This document shows, in pieces, positions 1-5,467 of a stretch of DNA of 5,480 bases. Both the position numbers and the translations under genes were made by a program. Under the pieces are notes generated by a model, which saw nothing but the letters and a program-made list of their open reading frames with translations, searched no databases and was not told the origin of the DNA. The stretch is taken from the NCBI GenBank assembly GCA_021812905.1, contig JAKAMM010000134.1:1-5480 (forward strand), written 5' to 3'. Every line of letters begins with the position of its first letter. Position 1 is the first letter of the stretch. This stretch comes from Chloroflexota bacterium. Its GTDB lineage: Bacteria > Chloroflexota > Anaerolineae > Anaerolineales > Villigracilaceae.

Positions 1-798
1 GCTGGGACGGTGGTGTACAGCACAGGCCAGCCTGCCGTCCGATTTGCGACCATGAACAATACGCATCTGGAGGCGAAAGCGAATTCGTTTGTTGAAACAC
101 CAATCCAGGCTGTGGGGGCGGGCAAGGCCGGAAATCTACCGGCGAATTCAATTCAGGGAATTGAAGGCAATCTTGGCCTGTCGGTTTCGGTCACCAATCT
201 TGAACCGACAACTGGAGGGGCAGATCAAAGCGCCATCGCAGCCACGGATGTTGACCGCAAAAAACTTCGCGATGCGCTGGCGGCTTCCTTGCATGAGCAG
301 GCCCAAAAAGAAATAAAGTCGATGATCGGCGCGAAGGATGAGCTGCTGGTCAACACGTTGAAGATGGGGGAGGTGCTGGAAGAAACCTATGATCCGCCTG
401 CGGGACAGCCCAGCCCGTTGTTGAAATTGACGATGCGCGTTGAATACAGCGCGCAATATGTGCGGGCGGACGACCTGACACGATTGGCCGAGTCGGCGTT
501 AAATGCTTCGGTGCCGGATGGTTTTGTGGCATCGCCCGGCACGCTGATTTTTCAACCGCTCGGCGCGGCGGTGTTCGATCAATCGGGCATGTCTCATTTC
601 GATTTGCAAGTCGCACAGGTCGTGATGCGCCGCATCGAGCCAATGCAGGTCGTTTTGCTGGCACGCGGACTTTCTCCGCAAGCCGCGGCGCAAACGCTGC
701 TGGTAGAATTGCCGCTCACGAAATTGCCTGAGATTGGTTTGAATCCATCCTGGTGGCCGTGGATGCCGCTGATACCGTTTAGGATTGATGTGCGATAA
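1..798 (+). CDS. Baseplate J/gp47-like protein, C-terminal part (5' end outside window)
   Basis: The reading frame is open from the first base (A-G-T-V-V-Y...), so the gene begins upstream; 265 codons are visible before TAA at 796-798. The start of the visible part (AGTVVYSTGQPAVRFAT), followed by a Gly-rich stretch 'GAGKAGNLPANSIQGIEG' and then 'SVTNLEPTTGGAD', is the pattern of the baseplate J/gp47 fold, whose phage members form the wedge of contractile tails. A helical region (about residues 80-105), a mixed alpha/beta C-terminal part and a Trp/Pro-rich tail 'NPSWWPWMPLIPFRIDVR' follow. No other tail gene is nearby; the neighbours are housekeeping genes. From memory, Anaerolineae carry such single-copy baseplate-J-like proteins next to ruvX, so an exported or envelope role is more likely than a phage one, but this is inference. 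A GTG at nucleotide 10 is in frame but lies inside the conserved domain and is not a credible start. Confidence 0.75.
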   Translation, partial: AGTVVYSTGQPAVRFATMNNTHLEAKANSFVETPIQAVGAGKAGNLPANSIQGIEGNLGLSVSVTNLEPTTGGADQSAIAATDVDRKKLRDALAASLHEQAQKEIKSMIGAKDELLVNTLKMGEVLEETYDPPAGQPSPLLKLTMRVEYSAQYVRADDLTRLAESALNASVPDGFVASPGTLIFQPLGAAVFDQSGMSHFDLQVAQVVMRRIEPMQVVLLARGLSPQAAAQTLLVELPLTKLPEIGLNPSWWPWMPLIPFRIDVR

Positions 799-801
799 TT
801 T

Positions 802-873
802 GGACGCGGATGGCGCGGAGAACGCGGAAATAAATTCAAGAGACTCAGTGTTTATCGGTGTTCATCCGCGTCC
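802..873. repeat. Palindromic intergenic repeat, family A copy 1
   Basis: An exact 11-bp inverted repeat, GGACGCGGATG (802-812) and CATCCGCGTCC (863-873), encloses 50 bases that contain further GCGG motifs (CGCGGAG, CGCGGAAA). It fills most of the gap between the baseplate-J-like gene and ruvX. Its right arm GTTCATCCGCGT (860-871) and left core ACGCGGAT (804-811) recur at 5431-5442 and 5397-5404. It resembles a REP-like or small non-autonomous palindromic element. There is no T-tract after the stem, so it is not a classic intrinsic terminator, though it could form an RNA stem between the two genes. Confidence 0.6.
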
Positions 874-885
874 CACAATTAATTT

Positions 886-889
886 GGAG
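886..889 (+). promoter_or_regulatory. Ribosome binding site fixing the ruvX start
   Basis: GGAG at 886-889 lies five bases before ATG at 895. A GTG at 889 in the same frame overlaps this site and is therefore unlikely to be the start. Confidence 0.6.
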
Positions 890-894
890 TGTTC

Positions 895-1332
895 ATGCGA
901 ATCCTTGCAGTGGATCACGGCGAAAAAAGAATTGGACTCGCCATCTCTGACCTAACCGGTACGATTGCCGGCCCGTTGAAGGTGATCGAGCATGTTTCGC
1001 GCCTGATCGACGCGGCGCAGGTTGCCAACCTCGCCGTGGAAAATAATGTCGAGCTTATTGTTATCGGTCAATCGTTTGATGAAGAAGACCATCCGAACCT
1101 GGCAGGTCGCCGCGCCGGACGGTTTGCCGATGCCCTCAAAGAGCAAACGCAAATTCCCATTGTGATGTGGGACGAATCTTTCAGCACGCAGGATGCGCGC
1201 CGCGCCCGCATCGAACTCGGCATCTCCCGCAAAAGGCGCGCCGGTCATCTCGATGAGTTGGCCGCGCAAATGATCCTGCAATCCTATCTCGAAGCCAATC
1301 GCGATTCGCTTGCCCTGCATTCTTCAGAATGA
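895..1332 (+). CDS. ruvX: RuvX/YqgF family putative Holliday junction resolvase / pre-16S rRNA nuclease
   Basis: 145 residues, normal for the family. It has an RNase H-like fold and is expected in the cytoplasm; family members are implicated in 5' end maturation of pre-16S rRNA and, more loosely, in Holliday junction resolution. Visible motifs: the first strand 'ILAVDHGEKRIGLAISD' with conserved Asp7 and RIG (residues 12-14); the second strand 'IVIGQS' (55-60) followed by 'DEEDHPN' and an Arg-rich helix; the third strand 'MWDESFST' with Asp93/Glu94; and the C-terminal helix 'HLDELAAQMILQSYLE' with Asp120. These are the four places where the family carries its acidic metal-binding residues. 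The ATG at 895 is preferred because of the GGAG at 886-889. The stop codon overlaps the next start (ATGA, 1329-1332), so co-translation with mltG is likely. No promoter could be placed with confidence in the upstream gap. Confidence 0.93.
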   Translation: MRILAVDHGEKRIGLAISDLTGTIAGPLKVIEHVSRLIDAAQVANLAVENNVELIVIGQSFDEEDHPNLAGRRAGRFADALKEQTQIPIVMWDESFSTQDARRARIELGISRKRRAGHLDELAAQMILQSYLEANRDSLALHSSE

Positions 1333-2462
1333 ATCATAAATTGGGAATCATAAATCGGAACATGCGTCGCTATTTTCCTTTTGTTTTTATTGTCATCGTT
1401 GTCGCTTGTCTTGCAAGTTGGTTTATCGTGCCTTCGATGGCCGAACGAACTTACGGGCCTGCGGCCGCGTCGTTGGATGCGATACAGGTCTTTCAATATT
1501 CCTCGAAACTTTTATGGGACGATGGGCTTTTGATTCATCCGCTCAATCCATCTGCGCCGGAGCAAAAGTTTACTGTCCAGCAAAATGAATCAATTGGTTT
1601 GGTTGCGAATCGTCTTGTCGAGGTGGGGCTGATCGAAGATGCATCTATGTTCCGTGATTATCTCGTTTACACCGGCCTGGATACATCCATTCAAGCGGGC
1701 GATTACAAACTCAGTCCGGCCATGTCGATTGTGGACATCGCGCGCAAAATGCAGGATGCGACTCCCGCCGACGTGACCTTTGTGATTCTGCCCGGCTGGC
1801 GGATCGAGGAAATTGCCGCCTCACTCCCGACCTCCGGGCTGTACATTACGCCCGAGGCGTTTATCGCCACTGCATCCGCTGCACATCCCGGCTTCGACTT
1901 TTTGGCGGACGCGCCTTCGATGGAAGGTTTTCTATACCCCGATACTTACATCGTCCCGCGCGACGTGACGGTTGACCGTTTCGTCGCGGGACTTGTCCGC
2001 AATTTCAGTTTGCATCTAACGAGTGCTCTGCGCGAGGGCTTTAGCCGTCAGGGGCTGACCATTTATCAGGCTGTGATACTCGCCTCCATTGTCCAGCGCG
2101 AAGCGATGCATGATGAAGAAGCGCCAACGATTGCATCCGTCTATCTCAATCGTCTCAAGATCAAAATGAAACTGGATGCCGATCCGACGGTGCAATACGC
2201 GCTCGGTTTTAACTCTGGTCAGCAAACGTGGTGGACGAATCCATTGAGCCGGGATGATCTGAAAGTTAATTCTCCGTTCAATACCTATCTTTACGATGGC
2301 CTGCCGCCCACGCCGATTGACAACCCAAGTTTGAACTCGTTGCGTGCGGTGGCTTTCCCTGCCGATACATCTTATTACTATTTCCGCGCCAAATGTGATG
2401 GCTCCGGGTATCACATCTTTGTGGAGACGCTCGATCAGCAAATCCAAAACGCCTGCCCATAA
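1329..2462 (+). CDS. mltG: Endolytic murein transglycosylase MltG (YceG family)
   Basis: 377 residues. MltG cleaves nascent glycan strands inside the chain and is thought to set the length of new peptidoglycan strands. Domains in order: short cytoplasmic N-terminus; one membrane anchor (about 16-34, FPFVFIVIVVACLASWFIV); a LysM-like subdomain (about 80-142, 'FTVQQNESIGLVANRLVEVGL' region through 'AGDYKLSPAMSIVDIARKMQ'); then the catalytic domain with 'MEGFLYPDTYIVP' (198-210), 'LASIVQREA' with the predicted catalytic Glu258, 'ASVYLNRLKIKMKLDADPTV' (269-288), and the C-terminal 'FNTYLYDGLPPTPIDNP' and 'GYHIFVETLDQQ'. All family landmarks are present and the gene appears intact. The first start overlaps the ruvX stop (ATGA) but has no clear ribosome site; ATG at 1362 (MRRYFPF..., 366 residues) is a real alternative, since the bases between the two form a small direct repeat. 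Confidence 0.95.
   Translation: MNHKLGIINRNMRRYFPFVFIVIVVACLASWFIVPSMAERTYGPAAASLDAIQVFQYSSKLLWDDGLLIHPLNPSAPEQKFTVQQNESIGLVANRLVEVGLIEDASMFRDYLVYTGLDTSIQAGDYKLSPAMSIVDIARKMQDATPADVTFVILPGWRIEEIAASLPTSGLYITPEAFIATASAAHPGFDFLADAPSMEGFLYPDTYIVPRDVTVDRFVAGLVRNFSLHLTSALREGFSRQGLTIYQAVILASIVQREAMHDEEAPTIASVYLNRLKIKMKLDADPTVQYALGFNSGQQTWWTNPLSRDDLKVNSPFNTYLYDGLPPTPIDNPSLNSLRAVAFPADTSYYYFRAKCDGSGYHIFVETLDQQIQNACP
1332..1359 (+). repeat. Two-copy 14-bp tandem repeat at the start of mltG
   Basis: AATCATAAATTGGG (1332-1345) is followed immediately by AATCATAAATCGGA (1346-1359), 12 of 14 bases identical, with a perfect 10-bp core AATCATAAAT. It encodes residues 2-11 if mltG starts at 1329, and is an untranslated leader if mltG starts at 1362. 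Confidence 0.6.
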
Positions 2463-2465
2463 GTA

Positions 2466-2494
2466 AATAGGTTACGCTTTTAGCGTTATCTATT
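2466..2494. terminator. Hairpin between convergent genes, likely bidirectional terminator; family B palindrome copy 1
   Basis: AATAGGTTACGCT (2466-2478), loop TTT (2479-2481), AGCGTTATCTATT (2482-2494): 13 stem positions, of which 11 are Watson-Crick pairs, one is G-U and one is a T-T mismatch. It starts four bases after the mltG stop and ends three bases before the stop codon of the opposing gene, the usual place for a shared terminator. The plus-strand stem is followed by GTTTTA and the minus-strand stem by TTTACTTAT, so the T-tracts are short on both sides. The core TAGGTTACGCTT recurs with one change at 5442-5453. Confidence 0.6.
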
Positions 2495-2497
2495 GTT

Positions 2498-3751
2498 TTA
2501 GGCGTTTGGCTCAGCCATAATTGTTTTTTCCTTTTTCAAAATGGTTGCCGCGTATAAAATCATGGCGAGGCCGATAAGCGAAAGGATCAGACCTTCCCAG
2601 CCAACGGGATTCATAATTTGACAGGCGATTGCGCTAGCAAGATCGCCGCTGGTTTTGACGATGACGGCAGGCATGAAGAACGGCATTCGTCCGGCGATGA
2701 ATTTGGGTAGGTAGAAATTAATCAAAGGTGAACTGATGAAGCCAATGGCCGAACCGAAAATTCCCGCGATCATCATCGGCCAGCCCCACCATCTCAGCCA
2801 CGCGATACGCGAGCGGACGACGAAGATCAGGATGCCCAGCAAAAATATCAACGGGATTAGAAAGAAGAGACGCATGATCGAACGCGCGAGCTTGATGGCT
2901 TGCAGCGGAGTCATGCCGTCAGTTCCGGTCCCTTCCGGTTTGATGAGTGTGACTTGATCGGGAATGCCTGCCAACGCGCCAATGAGCTGCATTTTTATCA
3001 GCGGGCGTATCGCTTCGATTATCTCGGCGGGCGGACTGCATATTTCAAATTTTTGTTTATCCTGAGGGAAACCTGCCATCATTTGATCGAGTTGTTCCTG
3101 TGCGCAGGGCGGTTGGGCATTCATCAATGTCAGAACGGCGTTGACGCCATCGGGTCCGGCTAGACGCGCTTTAAAGGCGATCATGGAAAGTTGCGCCGAG
3201 GCAACGTCACCGTTTATGTAAGCGAAGATCTGATTAAAGGACTGCTCGGTCATGGTCTTTATAATGTCTGGTGGAAGGATGGCTGAGATAATCGTTTCCC
3301 AATCTTTGGCGGTCAGGTTGTCCAGGTAGGTGGGGGGGCCGCCAATGGCGGATGAATCTGGCGGCTGGTTGTATTGGTCAATGCAAGACTGGGCGGACTG
3401 TAACTCTGCATCTGTTGGGGTGCGCTTGTTTTGGCTGAGCGTCAAGTAAGTATCCTGGTCAAGCGCATTTTCAAAGCAGGCGACGGCCTCAGGCGAACGT
3501 TCCTCCGCACCGCACGCGATCGGATTCGAACTGCAGGGACTGAAGTTCGCCGACGAGGCCAGAATCTCGCCAAGAATGGCGGGCATCCGTTCGTAGATAT
3601 TTTCACTCAATAAAGCCTTTTTGTACGTGTCTGGATCGAAAGCCTGCCGTTCGAGATTGAACAAAAACAGGGCGATGATCGCCGTAATGACGAAGAGAAT
3701 GGCGTTGAGTCCGGCAAGGAAATTCGCGAGAAGCGTTTTCAATTTGCGCAT
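2498..3751 (-). CDS. Conserved-type membrane protein of unknown function, large cysteine-containing extracytoplasmic domain
   Basis: 417 residues; I do not recognise a named family. A Lys/Arg-rich N-terminus and one membrane segment (about 9-31, ending ALFLFNLERQAF) lead into a ~260-residue soluble region (about 32-291). Three further hydrophobic segments follow at about 293-312, 322-347 and 386-405, and the protein ends in a charged tail (KKEKTIMAEPNA). The soluble region holds exactly six cysteines (73, 80, 92, 123, 216, 238), compatible with disulfides if it lies outside the cytoplasm; the Arg/Lys-rich ends (MRKLK, RSRIAWLR) support that orientation. The start is well supported by GGAGG at 3756-3760, four bases from ATG. 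The segment 'MNPVGWEGLILSLIGLAMIL' near the C-terminus matches the end of the broken gene just upstream. The 'FNLERQAFDPDTYKKALLSENIYERMPAIL' stretch reminds me of unannotated Chloroflexota membrane proteins, from memory only. A run of seven C (3332-3338, coding strand) lies inside the gene. Confidence 0.85.
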   Translation of the reverse strand: MRKLKTLLANFLAGLNAILFVITAIIALFLFNLERQAFDPDTYKKALLSENIYERMPAILGEILASSANFSPCSSNPIACGAEERSPEAVACFENALDQDTYLTLSQNKRTPTDAELQSAQSCIDQYNQPPDSSAIGGPPTYLDNLTAKDWETIISAILPPDIIKTMTEQSFNQIFAYINGDVASAQLSMIAFKARLAGPDGVNAVLTLMNAQPPCAQEQLDQMMAGFPQDKQKFEICSPPAEIIEAIRPLIKMQLIGALAGIPDQVTLIKPEGTGTDGMTPLQAIKLARSIMRLFFLIPLIFLLGILIFVVRSRIAWLRWWGWPMMIAGIFGSAIGFISSPLINFYLPKFIAGRMPFFMPAVIVKTSGDLASAIACQIMNPVGWEGLILSLIGLAMILYAATILKKEKTIMAEPNA

Positions 3752-3755
3752 GGTT

Positions 3756-3760
3756 CCTCC
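3756..3760 (-). promoter_or_regulatory. Ribosome binding site of the 417-residue membrane protein gene
   Basis: GGAGG on the minus strand, four bases before the ATG at 3751. It fixes this start, and the hydrophobic N-terminus begins immediately after it. Confidence 0.7.
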
Positions 3761-3768
3761 GTGCTCCC

Positions 3769-3797
3769 ATCCTACAAACTTTTATGTTGAATTTCAA
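3769..3797 (-). promoter_or_regulatory. Candidate sigma-70-type promoter for the 417-residue membrane protein gene
   Basis: On the minus strand, TTGAAA (3792-3797, -35-like, 5 of 6 to TTGACA) and TAGGAT (3769-3774, -10-like, 4 of 6 to TATAAT) are exactly 17 bases apart. Transcription would start near 3762, giving a leader of about 11 bases that still includes the GGAGG site. The short leader and the imperfect -10 keep this tentative. A 13-bp palindrome, GTTGAA-T-TTCAAC (3786-3798), covers the -35 element and could be an operator. Confidence 0.35.
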
Positions 3798-3820
3798 CCC
3801 CGCGAATGTCACTATTTTTA

Positions 3821-4082
3821 TTAGAAGATTTTTGTTTCGGCTTCCAATACGGCGATCTTTTCGTGATTTGTAAGATGGGATGAAAGCAAAACCATTGCCA
3901 GTCCCGCGGCGAAAAGGAACAGACCTTCCCATCCGGCGGGCTTGAGCATTTCGCGCATGGCGGGATACTCTCAAGGCGCGAGGGAACTGTGGCCGGCGTG
4001 GCCGCTTGAAGTCCGGGAAGAAACGGCGCTCCTTGTCCACATGCAAGAGTCATGAAAGTCAGGATGAGAAAAAATTTTTCAT
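3821..4082 (-). pseudogene. Frameshifted small membrane/lipoprotein gene related to the downstream membrane protein
   Basis: ATG at 4082-4080 overlaps the stop of the beta-propeller lipoprotein gene (ATGA), but the frame stops after seven codons (M-K-N-F-F-S-S). Moving to the -1 frame at the A5/T6 tract (4069-4079) gives 'FFLILTFMTLACGQGAPFLPG', which looks like a lipoprotein signal peptide with lipobox L-A-C, then a Thr/Pro linker. A second -1 shift around 3958-3970 (for example at the CCC run) gives 'IPAMREMLKPAGWEGL' and then 'FLFAAGLAMVLLSSHL', ending at TAA 3821-3823. With both corrections the product would be about 87 residues. The final part aligns with the C-terminus of the 417-residue neighbour (P-x-GWEGL-x-L...GLAM-x-L). 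So this is either a decayed gene, a gene with two homopolymer sequencing errors, or, less likely, a recoded one. The last 45 codons (ATG at 3958, weak GAGAG nine bases upstream) could also be translated alone as a one-helix membrane peptide. Confidence 0.6.
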
Positions 4083-5362
4083 GGCGGCGGAAGTTGACCG
4101 GTTTGCGCGTCGGCTTTGATCAATAACGCATCGTCCAAGCGCTGACTGTTGTTTTCAGTGGAGCCGACCAGATAAACAAAACCCCCATCAATTGCCATGC
4201 CGTGCACTGAGTCAACCAGCGGGCCGCCCCAGAGTTGACTCCAGTTCAACTTCCCATCCGGGCTGAATTCCAGCAGAGCGATGTCGCTTTTACCTGCTCC
4301 ATAACTAGAGGTGTTGACTGCAATCAGGATGTTGCCACTCGCATCCACCTCAGCCACGCGCGCCGACTCTCCGTTTTTGCCTCCCCATAATTGTTGCCAA
4401 ACCAGATTCAGGTTTTTATCGTATTTGAGCAGAAAGATTTGTCCGCCGTTGCCTTTATCGAGGGTCATGCCGGTTACATAAAGAAATGTTCCATCGCTGG
4501 TCATGCCGAGGCCGTCGCTGAAGATCGGGCCACCCCATGTGCGGTGATCCAGATAATCGCCCGTGTCTTTTGAGAACTTGGCGATGACTGCTTCCCCGCC
4601 TGTCAACATGTTGGTGCCGTTGATGCGGCCCGAAATATAGAGCGCGTCTTTGTCCACGACCATTTGCCCGTCGGCCGAATCGAATTTATCTGTACCCCAG
4701 GTCTTTGCCCAGACCAAGCTTCCATCGGCGCGGTTCAGCTTTAAGATGGCTGTATCTCCGCTGGTTTTCTCGCCGGTTGTCCATCCCGAAACATAAAGAT
4801 GATCGCCATCCACAACCAGCCCATCCACTTCCTGATATCCAAAACCCTGCCCCCAGTTGAATTTCCAGATGACGTGACCATCGTTCATGTCCAAAGCCAG
4901 GACCAGCATGTCTGAATCAAATAAAGAAAGGGAATTGTTTGCCAGTCCGCCAATGTACACGTATGGTTCGGCCACTGCTACCACGAAGGCCTTCTCCTGG
5001 AACTTGCCGCCCCATTGCGTGTGCCAGACTTCGTTGCCATCCGGCGTGAACCTATAGATGATCGTGTCGAAGAATGTCTTTGTTGCAGGGTGTTGAAAAT
5101 AACCAGCCGTATAAATATTCCCTTGCGAATCCGTTGCCACGCCCCATAGCTGATCGCTTTTTTCGTCGCCGCGCGTGAGGTACCACAGTTGAGATGAATC
5201 GGTTGGAAGCTGAGAGGATGCCGTACTGACAGGCACGCCGGGCGATGGTGTGGCGGTCGATGCGGCGGTCGGCGTGACAGTCGATGTGACGATGGATGTT
5301 GTCCCGCCACATGCCAGCGTGACGAACAAGATTATCGTTGAAAGAATCAATGCAGGCTTCAT
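4079..5362 (-). CDS. Secreted lipoprotein with seven WGG-type (SBBP-like) beta-propeller repeats
   Basis: 427 residues. The N-terminus 'MKPALILSTIILFVTLAC' is a type II signal peptide with Cys18 as the lipidated residue, so the protein should be anchored on the outside of the cytoplasmic membrane. A Thr/Ser/Pro-rich linker (about 20-55) follows. The rest is seven repeats of about 52 residues, each built around W-x-x-x-W-G-G or a variant (starting at about 60, 113, 166, 218, 272, 322 and 374), with intervening D-G-x-x-Y-V-x-G and D-x-x-L-L-K-x-x strands. This is the pattern of SBBP-type repeats, predicted to close into a seven-bladed propeller. The first repeat is degenerate (WYLTRG). No catalytic residues are evident; binding or scaffolding is the usual guess, and the ligand is unknown. 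The start at 5362 is chosen because GGGAGGG (5367-5373) precedes it and the signal peptide begins there; an in-frame ATG at 5449 would bury the signal peptide behind 29 residues. The stop overlaps the ATG of the broken gene downstream. Confidence 0.88.
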   Translation of the reverse strand: MKPALILSTIILFVTLACGGTTSIVTSTVTPTAASTATPSPGVPVSTASSQLPTDSSQLWYLTRGDEKSDQLWGVATDSQGNIYTAGYFQHPATKTFFDTIIYRFTPDGNEVWHTQWGGKFQEKAFVVAVAEPYVYIGGLANNSLSLFDSDMLVLALDMNDGHVIWKFNWGQGFGYQEVDGLVVDGDHLYVSGWTTGEKTSGDTAILKLNRADGSLVWAKTWGTDKFDSADGQMVVDKDALYISGRINGTNMLTGGEAVIAKFSKDTGDYLDHRTWGGPIFSDGLGMTSDGTFLYVTGMTLDKGNGGQIFLLKYDKNLNLVWQQLWGGKNGESARVAEVDASGNILIAVNTSSYGAGKSDIALLEFSPDGKLNWSQLWGGPLVDSVHGMAIDGGFVYLVGSTENNSQRLDDALLIKADAQTGQLPPP

Positions 5363-5366
5363 TATG

Positions 5367-5373
5367 CCCTCCC
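5367..5373 (-). promoter_or_regulatory. Ribosome binding site of the beta-propeller lipoprotein gene
   Basis: GGGAGGG on the minus strand, four bases before ATG at 5362. It decides this start over the in-frame ATG at 5449, which lies in a hairpin and has no comparable site. Confidence 0.7.
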
Positions 5374-5396
5374 GATAATAAATTAAGCTGCTAATT

Positions 5397-5442
5397 ACGC
5401 GGATTTGTGCGGATGAAATTTGAAATTCGCGTTCATCCGCGT
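5397..5442. repeat. Palindromic intergenic repeat, family A copy 2
   Basis: ACGCGGAT (5397-5404) pairs exactly with ATCCGCGT (5435-5442). A competing inner stem GCGGATGAA (5409-5417) pairs exactly with TTCATCCGC (5432-5440), so two alternative hairpins share the same right arm. The right arm GTTCATCCGCGT is identical over 12 bases, and in the same orientation, to 860-871. It lies upstream of the beta-propeller lipoprotein gene. Confidence 0.6.
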
Positions 5443-5467
5443 AGGTCACGCTTCAAGTGTGACTTAC
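5441..5467. repeat. Hairpin repeat, family B copy 2
   Basis: GTAGGTCACGCT (5441-5452), loop TCA, AGTGTGACTTAC (5456-5467): a 12-bp stem with two G-T wobbles. Over 25 aligned bases it shares 18 with the hairpin at 2468-2492, including TAGGT and ACGCTT. It abuts repeat family A copy 2. It may end transcription arriving from the right or simply be a dispersed palindrome; no gene end is visible beside it. Confidence 0.5.

Noticed and set aside
10..12. GTG as the start of the baseplate-J-like gene
   Set aside because: The frame is open to base 1 and the conserved domain already begins there, so the gene is simply cut by the window edge.
889..891. GTG as the ruvX start
   Set aside because: It overlaps the ribosome binding site serving the ATG at 895 and would add only two residues before the conserved first strand.
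3332..3338. Run of seven G (C7 on the coding strand) as a phase-variation switch in the 417-residue gene
   Set aside because: The frame is intact, the run simply encodes Gly-Pro-Pro, and seven bases is short for a phase-variable tract.
3603..4046. 147-residue Arg-rich minus-strand frame
   Set aside because: Composition is typical of an out-of-frame reading, and it runs through the well-supported start and ribosome site of the 417-residue gene.
3772..4053. 93-residue minus-strand frame beginning MTLACGQG
   Set aside because: Its start lies inside a signal peptide, and its second half (Cys- and Lys-rich, no hydrophobic pattern) looks out of frame, whereas another frame there matches the C-terminus of the neighbouring protein.
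4035..4066. Frameshift-stimulating stem downstream of the slippery heptamer
   Set aside because: Only a four-base CATG/CATG pairing is visible, too weak to support programmed frameshifting.
5375..5380. TATTAT as a -10 box for the beta-propeller lipoprotein gene
   Set aside because: It is only 13 bases from the ATG, so transcription would begin inside the ribosome site, and no -35 element lies 17 bases upstream.
5363..5449. Longer start (ATG at 5449) for the beta-propeller lipoprotein
   Set aside because: It would place 29 mostly polar residues before a clear lipoprotein signal peptide, and GGGAGGG sits correctly before ATG 5362.
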